Below, piece after piece: positions 54,455-64,000 of a stretch of 64,000 nucleotides of DNA. Position 1 is the first letter of the stretch. Every line of letters begins with the position of its first letter. The notes beneath the pieces are model-generated. The model saw only the letters and a program-made list of their open reading frames with translations. It was not told where the DNA came from and made no database searches. The position numbers and the translations under genes are program-made. Origin of the DNA: Brugia malayi (lineage: Eukaryota; Nematoda; Chromadorea; Rhabditida; Onchocercidae); assembly GCF_000002995.4 (NCBI RefSeq), contig NW_025062479.1:1757721-1821720 (forward strand), given 5' to 3'.

Positions 54455-56250
54455 TTAAATGATATCTTTTTTTCAGAATGTGAAATATTAAAAATTTGTA
54501 ATTCTGTTTTTTTTTTTCTGATAGTTGTAGTAATTTCCATAAAACAATCATTAGATGATATTTTCTATTAACATTATTATTATTATTATTACTAATAGTA
54601 TTATTACTATTATCATTATTATTATGAATATTATAGGAATGTATAATGCCATGAATAAAATAATGATCATTTTAATTGCTATCATCATTAAATTTGTTAT
54701 CACTAGATCTGTTATATTTTATGTTTGTTGCTAAAGATCAAAATTTTAGATACATATTTTATAGCTGTAGCTGTATTAGTGATTTAAAAACTGATAAAAA
54801 TAAAATGTTAATAAAAAAAAATGAAAGTAATGCAATGATAAATGTATAAAATGAATGGATATTTTTTGGTAAAATTTATAACTTTTCCTAAGAAAAAATT
54901 TTTTTCATATTAACTAATACTGCCAAAAAAAAAAAAAAAAAAAAAATTCATTTTCAACTTAATATTATTATGAAAATTTAAATATGGCTCCTAGGAAGGC
55001 ATATTATAGAAATAATTAATAAAAGAAAAAATGAAAAGAAAATATATGTGATTTGATCTAATTTATTTATATGATAAAGTTTTTTTCTAAATTAAATGAA
55101 TTATTTTTTATTTATTTTAAAAATTACACATTATCTGTCGTGTACACTTTTTTTTCTCTTCATTGTTTATGTTTGAATAAAGATTAAATGGAATTCCTAT
55201 GTAACCATGTAAAATTTAATTATTAAATTTGAAATTAATATGATTTAGTCAAAGATAGCACATTGTAATTTTCATTGAAAATTCATTGAAAATTGTCATC
55301 CAACAAGAAAAGAATTCAATTTTAAGAATAGCAACATGTATTAATTTATCTTTATATATCTTTAAAAGAAAATTAAGTTTAATAAAGCAATATAACTTTA
55401 CTCCGTTAGACAAAAATGACACAGGAATATTAAATTAAATTGCAAAATAATGTGATAATGCAAAAAAAAAAAAAAAAAAAAAAGTCCTTTAATATTAAAT
55501 ATTGACTTAATTAAAAAAAATTAAAGAAGAAAAAGGGTTTGAAAAAAGGAAAAAATAAATACATAAATATTAGTACATGGCTAATAATTTGAGTCTGAGC
55601 AATAATTTGTTAGTAATAATTAATAATAGGAAAAAATTTCCTGAATTTTTTTTTTTTAATTTCTATGAAATTTTATTGAAATAATTTCTTGAAAAATAAA
55701 TAATCCAAATGATAATAAATGATTTATGAATAGCTAAATTTTTGCCAATACTAGCAAAATTGCAGAGATGTAAAAAAAAAAAAAAGAGAGAGAGAAAAAA
55801 AAAGGAAAGAAACAAAGGAATGAAATAAGTAGGAAAGATGAAAATGAAGTACAATTTTAAATAATCTTCAAGTTGCAAACAAATATAATTGAACATTTCA
55901 TTTATCTCAAAAGAACAAGAAAATATATATATATACATATAAAAGTAGAATTCTTTTGTTATGAAAATTATGCATAATATGAAAAAGTAATAATAATTAC
56001 AAAATTTAGATATATTTTAGAAGTACTATCTTATCTTATTGAACAATTTAATTTCACACTTTGATATTGTTATTACTGTTTTTATTTCTTTCTTTTTATA
56101 TCTTGAAAATTATTAAAAAGTGTGAAATAAATGCATTGTAGGAATACAAAGGAATAATTAAATGAATTCTATCTATGATAATAATTTAAAATTAAAAGAA
56201 TAAAAAGAAAAAATAAATATGTTTGGAATAAAAATGAAAATTTCCTGAAG
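54450..56250. other. Convergent intergenic region, astacin to Tweety
   Basis: About 1.8 kb, with a degenerate ATT array at about 54570-54640 and many A tracts. Contains the 3' ends of both flanking genes. Nothing else recognised. Confidence 0.65.
56081..56086 (-). terminator. Candidate poly(A) signal for the Tweety gene
   Basis: TTTATT on the plus strand is AATAAA on the gene strand, about 165 bases beyond the TAG at 56251-56253. Confidence 0.4.
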
Positions 56251-59200
56251 CTAAACATCAAATTGCTCATGATAGTTACGACGTTGGTATGTTGCTTCAT
56301 CGGTGTTTGTTTGATATGCCGTATGCATCATACTGCAAATTAATCAATTAATTAATTTGTTATTAAAATTATTAAATTTATTGTTAAATTATTAAAATTA
56401 TATCAAAAAAAAAAAAAAAAAAATGAGTAAAATTTATGAAAAAAAAAGGAGAGAAAAATTGTATATGAATTAAAATATTTAATGGAATTCATTTTTAAAA
56501 TAGCAATTGCAAATTTCAACATTGTTTATAAGTGAATCACTTTGAAGTGATAGTTACGCTATAAGAACCTGCTCGTTCCTACCGCAGGCGGAGCATTAGC
56601 GGCGGATGATTGTGAAGTTAATCCGCGATGCCACGGTGGTGTTGATGATTCAGCGTTCGAATTCAGTAATGCTGTTGAAGCAGATGTATGATTATTTATT
56701 ATGGAACCATTTGTAAGACCGCATGTTGCACTTGTTGTTCCGGTAGATTGCTCCGTACGGTCTCTGAAAAATAAAGTAAATAAACTAACTTATGAATTCT
56801 TAAAAAAGAAAACAATGTAATAAATAAAATTTACAAAGAGTTAGCGAAACGTGTTCGTGGATTCAAAACGTGACTGCCATAAATGTCTACTGGAATTGTA
56901 CTGTCATTTCCTCGTGGAAAAAACGGATCCTCCTCGTCTACTTCTACGTAATCTGATGGTCTAAAATACAAAATTTGAAGTATTTGAATTAAAATTTTGC
57001 TTTCATTTAATCATTTGATAAGAAATATTATTGATAAATTTAATTCATCAATTACATTATTACATTTTTGAAATAATCTTGAGACAATTATATTAAGCTA
57101 ATTTCATTGAAAGTTTAACTCATATATGTTTAATTTATTTTACTTTTAATTTACTTTTAAAATTGTTTCAATTTATTCTCAAAATTGTATTCAAATCATA
57201 GAAATACTTACAATCGAGCAAATAAGTGCCAACTTTTGGATACGATAAGTAAAAGTGTGAATAAGAATGCTTCAAGTAATATTAAACAATACAACATAAT
57301 GGATGATCCAATGCTGTAAAAGTGAAAAAAAAAAAAAGCATTTAGATTAGAAAACATCAATTTGCACCGTTTCAATGAATGTTTCGAAAAAAAAAAAATT
57401 CTATTCTTGATTTTTTAAATACTTTAATAATTATTTAAGTATTACTTACATTCCATCGATGCAAAAACTGCGTTCCATGGTTAATATGTCATTGTGATAA
57501 GTGTAACATGAAACGGTTGTTTCAAGAGCACCTATACTTTTTAATGCAACTGTTATGCCATCATTAATTATCTTAACCTGTTCGAAGAGCTGAAATTGAC
57601 AATTTATTAGACAAACAAAATAAAACAACCTGAATCTAAAATTTTGTGCAATAAAATTGAATCAACAATTATTTACAGTCTATTTATTCCTTCTCTCCTT
57701 TTCTTTAACTCTATTTTAATTGAAATTATTTAATTAAAACTAGAAAAAAAAAACAATAAAGGAAAGTATAAATTAATTGCTTACCTCAACTGTTTCTCTA
57801 CTACTAGCATTGAATAGAGCTTCAATTCGGGTATCAAATTTTTGGCTCATTTCTTGTATATCCGAAAGTTGCGCACCAATTTTATCCATATGAATTACAC
57901 TTGGCAAATTATCATGACTCATTGTTGGATTACATTCTCGATAAAATTCAAACAGTGCCATAGCTTCATCTGACATATATTCCCGGATGAATTGAGTACC
58001 ATCTGCGCAAAAATCTACGAATGCCTTAAAATAAAGAAAAAAAAAATAATTTGCCTTTTTTTTTCACAAAATTCACGAATAAATCTTAGAAACAAATTTT
58101 TTATGAAAAAAAAAAAAATACATAAAATTTAAGAAATCAGTGTAAAAAAAAAAAAAAAATTATAAACCATAGAAGCTGGAAATATGGCAGCTAGCAATAA
58201 CCATCCAACAATAAAAATTGCAAAGCCAAGACCAGAAAATACCACTGCGCCTTTTCTCGATTGACGACAAAATGCAATGACACCAGCAAAAAGTACGATC
58301 AGCATAATTGAAAGTAAAGTTGCACATAGAACCCATCTGAATACAATATAATAATAGTAATAATATTTAATTTTCAGTTGATGAAATACAGCCAATAAAT
58401 TCAAATACATAAATGAAAAGTTTTTTTTTTTCTTTTGTACTTTTTTCTTCTATTTTAACATAGCCAATAAATTCAAATACATAAATGAAAAGTTTTTTTT
58501 TTTCTTTTGTACTTTTTTCTTCTATTTTAACATCAAAATTATTAATATTTTCCAATCAGTAAATAAAATAAAATTTAATACAAATTGCAATGTAATTTTT
58601 TAGAATAAAAATAAAAAAAAAAAAATTCTTTTTTTATTACCTTTCTAGCTCAATTCGTTGCGTATAGAGTGAACTACGCTCAAAAAATACATTCCCTGAT
58701 AATACTTTCCTGAGAAAAGTTAAATCTATGCCCAATAAATCAACTTTTTGCGACACAGAATCCAATATTGTTATAAATTCATGTAAAGCCTTTAAAAAAA
58801 GAAAAAAAAAAACAGTGATGAAAATGAGAAGAAAAAAAAAGAATAATAAAAAATATTTGCAACATTTCTTCATTTTTTTAAACATCAATTTATGAAAAAG
58901 TTCAAAAAATATATATATATATATATATATAGATTTAACCGTTTTGTTTAAATCTGTCGTTTTTTCTGCTACACTTTCCGCAGCTGCTGATAATGCATCG
59001 ATTTGTTTAATGGTTTTCAAACAATAGTCATTTAATAAAACTGACTAAAAAATTAAAAAAGAACAAAAGATGTGTAAACTTTATATGGAGAATAAGATAA
59101 TAATTAATGCTGTTTTTTTTTTTTGGCTTCTTCCCTCTTTCTCTCTCTCTCTCTCCCTCTTTTAGTTATGAAAAATGAATTATTTGAGTAGATTTTTAAG

Positions 59201-62200
59201 GCGTATAAAATAAAAAGCACATGTAAAATTCGAAATAAATAATTATGCATGATTTAATTTGAATGAATGATATGTAATAATCAATTATTTTTCATTAACT
59301 CTCAATCGAATATTTCATAAAAAATTATTAAGAATTAATATTTTTAATTGTTATTTAATTCTATGATCAATCAGCTATATTCATGATAAAATGGAACATA
59401 AGATACACCATAAAAAGAATTGTAATATCATTGATTCAACAAATTAAAAATAAATAAAAATAAAATTGAAGCAAAAAATTTCATAAATAACTAATCATGT
59501 TTGAAATAATTCAAACATTAATGAAAAAAAAAAAAAAAAGAAAGACATATTTTATTAATATCGTTCAAAAAAAATATATAAATAAATAAATAAACAAGCC
59601 TGCGAATCAGCAAATACCAAATTCCGTGATATATCTTCAGCACTGGTAATTGAACTCATTATGCTACGATTCAAATGTTCATTACCAAATAAGCATATTC
59701 CAAGACAAAAGCTAAAAAATTTACACAATTACTCAATTCGAAATTTATCTTTAGAAAAAAAAGTAAGAAATTAAAAATAAAAACTAAAAGTTTTTAATTG
59801 CTTAATTTATGAAAAATTTAGAGTTTTTATTTTTTCTCATCTCATGATACGAAACAATCAAAATTATAAGAAAAAGAATTTATTTTTTAATTTTAATTTA
59901 ATATAAAAGAAAAAGTTAGTGATAAAACATACAAGCATATAATGCTAATGATAAATAATAGGAGTGAAAGCTGACGAACTCGTCGCCTGGATTTTACATT
60001 GGTGTCTTGTCTGATACAACATTGACAAATCCATGTTATGGTAATTGTCAACAATAATGCCGCACCAATGAAAAGTATTACACCAGCGATAACAAATAAT
60101 GACTGAAATTAAATTAATATTTAAAAAAATTTTTCATAATTTTTAAAAAATAAGGAGAGAGAGAGAGAAAGACCTAACATTTAATATTTGTAAAACAATG
60201 AAATATAAAATTGTTTTTTTTTTTTAAATCAAATTGATAATATCAATAAAATATATAATTTCACCAAAAAAAAATAAGAAAATAAAAATTATAACTTAAT
60301 GACGAAAACTAAATAAATTTAAAATTAAATCATTTAAATAAAATTATACAAATATTTGAAATGTAACAAAAGAATAAAATATATTTTGAATGCATAAATA
60401 AAATATGTGTTTATTGTTTTGTTTTGTTTTGTTTTTCTTTGCTTTTTTTTTTTAATTCTTCAATAATAAGGAAAAAATTTAAGTTTAATCATTCAAGTAG
60501 AATGGAAAATTGCTTCGTTTTTCTTTCAGATTGATCTTTAGTCGAGCCTTAGTGCTTAGTAAATGGCATAAAATCTTTCGCCAATTTAGATGCTTCTTCT
60601 TTTTTCTCCTTGGAGATGGGAAAAAAAAAAAAAAAAAAGCCATTTAAATCATGAATTGGTGTAATCTGTATTGAAGGAAGAATGAAAAAAGAAAAGATTA
60701 TAAACTATTGAAAAAAAAAATGAAAAAGAAAACTAAGCCATTGATTAATAGCAACAGTTTTAAAAAACATCAATTTTTTTTTTTGTTTTTTTGTTTTTTT
60801 GAAGTATTTGAAAAATTTGCTACAAATGTTAAAATGTAATGTTTTTATTCTTTTTTTTTTTTCTTTTTTTTTGCAATATGAATTGAAATAATAAATGATC
60901 AACAATCATTAATAAATAGTTATTAATCTATAAATTTACAATAAATTTACTGCTCGTACATATTATTTTAAGTGAAAATTGAGTAAATTGACCTTTGCTA
61001 TCTTTGCTTTTTAAGTATTTAAATAAAAATGTATTCAATTGTAACAAATGTGTATCGCTGAAGAACTATTTAAAAAAAAAAAAAAAAAAAAAGATATGTT
61101 CCCTCATAATTGGAAATAAAATTTCATACTTGCCGTAAATTTTAACAAATTTAAATTAATAACTAATTCCAATAAACAAATAAACAATAATAAACGAATA
61201 AATAGATAAGTGAATAAATAAGTAAATTCATTTATTTATTCACTCATTAAATAAAAAAATTAATTAGTTAGTCAATTAATCAGTTACCTAATTAATTCGT
61301 TCATTCATTTTTTAAATAAGCAAATTAATTAAATAAGCAAATGAATAAATAAACACCAATTTCTTTTTTGTTTTTTCTCTCGAGATTGTTAATATTCGAA
61401 AGGTTTCGATTGCTGTGCATTATTTAATGTCAATCATCAAAAATGAATTTTGACGCTTAAATGAGAGGAAAATATTTGATGAATCAAATAAACGATAGAT
61501 CATCAGAATGAAATTCGCTCATCAATTCCGACAAGCAATACACGTCAAATTCCACTCTCATTTATCTGTTCCGGAAAATCATATTGTATATCCCGAAAAT
61601 GTAACCATATAAAATTGGAATTAATATTATTCTTTCAAATCCTTTTTTTTTCCTCCTTTATCTCATTCAATTAGTATAGAAAAATTTTAAAAAAATAAAT
61701 AAATTCATGTGATTTTTAAGATTTTTTAACAATTTATTCATCAGTTATAAAGATCAGATGAAATAATTTTTGAAATTGGTGGAGAAAAAAAAAAAAACGC
61801 TTATATTTTAACTAATTATTGGATAATGTTAGTTAGTATGAAAATAATGAAATGTAAATTAGATGATAGATAGAGAAGTTCATCTGATTGATATGAAATA
61901 GCTGTAGAAACAGCATATTTCTAACTAAATTCAAAAGAAAGCTATCAAAGGAAAACCATCAAAAAATACAAAGAAAAATTTGAATTACACACAATTTGAA
62001 ATTATTTCATCTTTACGATTTGTACGATTTAATTCAATTCAAGCAATGATAAAATGACAATATTCATCAAAGATTTGACGAAAACATATTTGATCTAAAC
62101 GTTTTATCAAACAGAGAAAGAGCAAAAGAATGAGAGCAAGAGAGATGGAGAAAAAAGGAAAAAAAAAAAGAATTTATTTAAAATTAAAATTAAAATTAAC

Positions 62201-62477
62201 TGTAATTTTTACCGATTATTTTAACATTGAATAAATTAGAAAATATGTATTTCAAATAAACCAAGAATTATATTTGTATTATTTAAATTATTACAATAGT
62301 ATTAAATATGTTTAGAAAGTTTATTTACAAATATATTAAAAACAAAACGATAAACAAATTAATTACCTGCACATAATAGCTGTCAAATTGTAGCGTAAAT
62401 ATTTTTGGTGCAGGATGAAAATCGAACGTGAAACGTGGAATGGCACGAAGTATTTTGATTAGGATTTCCGATGCCAT
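56251..62477 (-). CDS. ttyh-1: Tweety homologue, five-pass membrane protein (12 exons, 566 aa)
   Basis: Exons in coding order: 62477-62367, 60102-59933, 59711-59600, 59044-58940, 58789-58641, 58336-58168, 58024-57785, 57589-57450, 57313-57212, 56960-56835, 56763-56569, 56332-56251; total 1,701 nt. Tweety proteins are plasma-membrane glycoproteins described as volume- or calcium-linked anion channels and more recently as lipid-binding proteins. The N-terminal IPRFTFDFHPAPKIFTLQFD matches the family start. Five hydrophobic segments lie near residues 38-66, 83-103, 217-239, 245-270 and 401-424. The two extracellular loops carry possible N-glycan sites (NRS near 107, NKT at 164-166) and Cys residues (about 138, 278, 294, 374 and 393). 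After the last segment, DYVEVDEEDPFFPR matches the acidic Asp/Glu patch followed by DPF of vertebrate members. Intron 1 is 2.26 kb. The intron 3 junction is ambiguous, see findings. Identification is firm. Confidence 0.95.
58390..58533. repeat. Exact 72-bp tandem duplication in Tweety intron 5
   Basis: Units 58390-58461 and 58462-58533 are identical, including an 11-T run in each. Each starts AGCCAATAAATTCAAATACA and ends TATTTTAACAT. The unit lies just upstream (gene sense) of exon 6 and does not touch the acceptor. Identity of both copies implies a recent event or an assembly artefact. Confidence 0.92.
58908..58931. repeat. (AT)n microsatellite in Tweety intron 4
   Basis: About eleven AT units, next to the exon 4 donor at 58939. 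Confidence 0.8.
61209..61244. repeat. 13-bp inverted repeat within a degenerate AATA array
   Basis: AGTGAATAAATAA (61209-61221), ten bases, then its exact complement (61232-61244). It lies in Tweety intron 1, inside a longer stretch (about 61165-61355) of AATA-type units that turn into ATTT-type units, so the inverted repeat reflects a strand switch in the array. Confidence 0.7.
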
Positions 62478-64000
62478 AATTATTCCAATATTAAAAAAAA
62501 AAAAAAAAAAAAGCAAAAGAGAGAGAGAGAGAGAGAGAGGGAGAAAAAAAAGGAGAAGAAAGAAAGAAAATTATGTATTATGCAAATATATTAATTGGTC
62601 AATATCAAACATTGCTGTCAGCGTTTAGAAATTTCTGAAATAATGATAATATGATTTTGTTGACTTGCTGCTACACACCACCTATGTATCTGAAAAAAAA
62701 GGAAAAATATCAAAAGAGCGCAGTGATTCAAATAAATCGATGTTATCATTTCAATCATTTGGTGCAAGAAAAGGTGGAAAACAAAAAAACAAGTGGGAAA
62801 TTATCATTGTTTACAACAACAAAACAAATTCAAAAGTTAAAATGAAAAAAAAAAAAAAAAAAAGGAAACATTTTATCATTCATAAGTAATATCATAAAAG
62901 CATACAACAATAATAATAACTCTAAAGAATGAGGAAAAAAATTTTTAAATCAAAAAAAAAAAATGGCAATAAACAAAATAAGATATCATAATAATAACTT
63001 CAAATTTATACTACTGTTATTGACTTTTAAATTAAAATTTAGATGAGTATAAATTGCTGAATAAATTCCATACGGAAAAAAAATTACTTTTGAAATTAAA
63101 TAAAAATTATTTTCGAAAAAAAGTTTTCTATACTTTCTTAATTCATGCTAATAAGAATGAAAGCGTTGTGACTAAATTACAAGAGAAAAAAGGGCAAACT
63201 TATAAATATTGAAAAATCCACAAACTGACTGTTAATTGGAAATGGAAGAGCTTTGCGAGTTCCAAATATTAGCTAATAATAGCACACGAATCAAACTGGA
63301 GATAATTCATGTGACAGTATTGATTTTGTCGTAAATATGTTTTTGAAAATTTCATCTAATATAGATCACAGTGTGAACATATTAAATTATCATTCCTAGT
63401 TGAAGCCTGCATTTGAAATTGTCTTAATTTTAAAAAAAAAAGTTAGTTTCCTATATTTTCCTAAGTATATAACTAATAGTCTTGCCAACCAAAAAAAAAA
63501 AAAAAAAAAAAAAAAAAAGGAAGAAGAAGAGAAAAAATTACAAAGTTATGATGAATTAGAAATGATGAAATCTGTTAGCTGATAATAATTTCGAATTTCG
63601 ATGATATTGCGGTAGATCATGATGATTATGAGATAATGATAACGATGATGGTAATATTGAAATGGATGAAATGATGGGGATGGATGGTAGTAATGGTAGC
63701 AATGGTTTTGAAGGGGAGGTTATTTTAGTTGAAAATTCAATGAGGGAAAAGAGAATAATCGAGGTAGAATGTGATTGATGGGCTATTTCAATTACATGCT
63801 TTTATAAGGGAAAATGAATGAGAAAGAATTGGTCATATGTGACAGGAAAAGATGACAGGAAAAAAAAGAGAGAAAAAGGAGTTAGAGGAATTGAAAAAGG
63901 GATATAAGATATCGTTTAAAGATAAAATAAAAATGAGAAAGATGCTAATGATCAAATAGCTTCCTTTTTCATCACATAATTAATGCATAAAGATGAGAGA
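62478..64000. other. Region upstream of the Tweety gene
   Basis: Contains an A run then a (GA)n stretch at about 62493-62545, an A tract of about 28 at 63491-63518, and a GAT/GGT-rich degenerate triplet stretch at about 63600-63720. No exon recognised. The Tweety promoter should lie here. Confidence 0.6.
63600..63720. repeat. Degenerate GAT/GGT triplet stretch
   Basis: ATGATG, GGTAAT, GGATGG units over about 120 bases; compositionally distinct from the ATT arrays. The open frames across it are short and stop-bounded, so it is not treated as coding. Confidence 0.5.

Noticed and set aside
58637..59020. 127-codon ORF reading through Tweety exons 4 and 5
   Set aside because: The middle part is intron (poly-Ile-Tyr from an AT repeat and Phe runs). 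Family alignment joins 58940 to 58789.
62478..62516. N-terminal extension of the Tweety protein (MLFFFFFFNIGII...)
   Set aside because: The upstream frame uses a non-ATG start and encodes the A/T homopolymer; the family starts near the ATG at 62477.

Overview
The window looks like nuclear DNA of a parasitic nematode, most likely a spirurid or filarial (clade III) worm. This is inferred from four things: extreme A+T content outside exons, hundreds of poly-A/poly-T tracts and degenerate trinucleotide arrays, many short exons split by introns of about 70 to 2,300 bases with TTTTCAG/TTTTTAG acceptors, and proteins that are animal-like with nematode-type families (NAS astacin, FKH, TTYH, type I InsP3 5-phosphatase). 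No bacterial, viral or organellar gene was recognised, and no intact mobile element. The species cannot be named from the sequence alone.

Six multi-exon genes could be rebuilt exon by exon. In every one, splice phases close and the summed exon length is divisible by three. (1) 1964-6631, plus: type I inositol-1,4,5-trisphosphate 5-phosphatase, INPP5A/IPP-5 type, 10 exons, 423 aa. (2) 25204-29333, plus: ETS-domain transcription factor of the ETS1-like group, 5 exons, 297 aa. (3) 31785-35197, minus: mitochondrial pyruvate dehydrogenase E1 beta, 7 exons, 361 aa. (4) 40860-45209, minus: forkhead factor closest to FOXJ1, 8 exons, 343 aa. (5) 50349-54449, plus: secreted astacin metalloprotease with EGF and CUB domains, 14 exons, 542 aa. 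(6) 56251-62477, minus: Tweety-family five-pass membrane protein, 12 exons, 566 aa.

The genes are spaced widely and none sits in a tight same-strand cluster, so no operon is evident. ETS and PDHB are convergent, as are the astacin and Tweety genes; the forkhead and astacin genes are divergent. The products are unrelated in pathway: signalling, transcription, mitochondrial metabolism, secreted proteolysis and an ion/lipid-related membrane protein. The 18.5 kb between genes 1 and 2 is gene-poor and holds most of the degenerate ATT-type arrays; a few less A+T-rich islands there and in introns are candidates for regulatory DNA.

No previously undescribed multi-gene system was found. The most useful leads are: the 5-phosphatase ends without the prenylation box of its human relative; an ambiguous GC-AG or GT-AG intron and an exact 72-base tandem duplication in the Tweety gene; long perfect inverted repeats in neighbouring forkhead introns; 31-T acceptor tracts in the astacin gene; and short unusual elements in the large intergenic gap.
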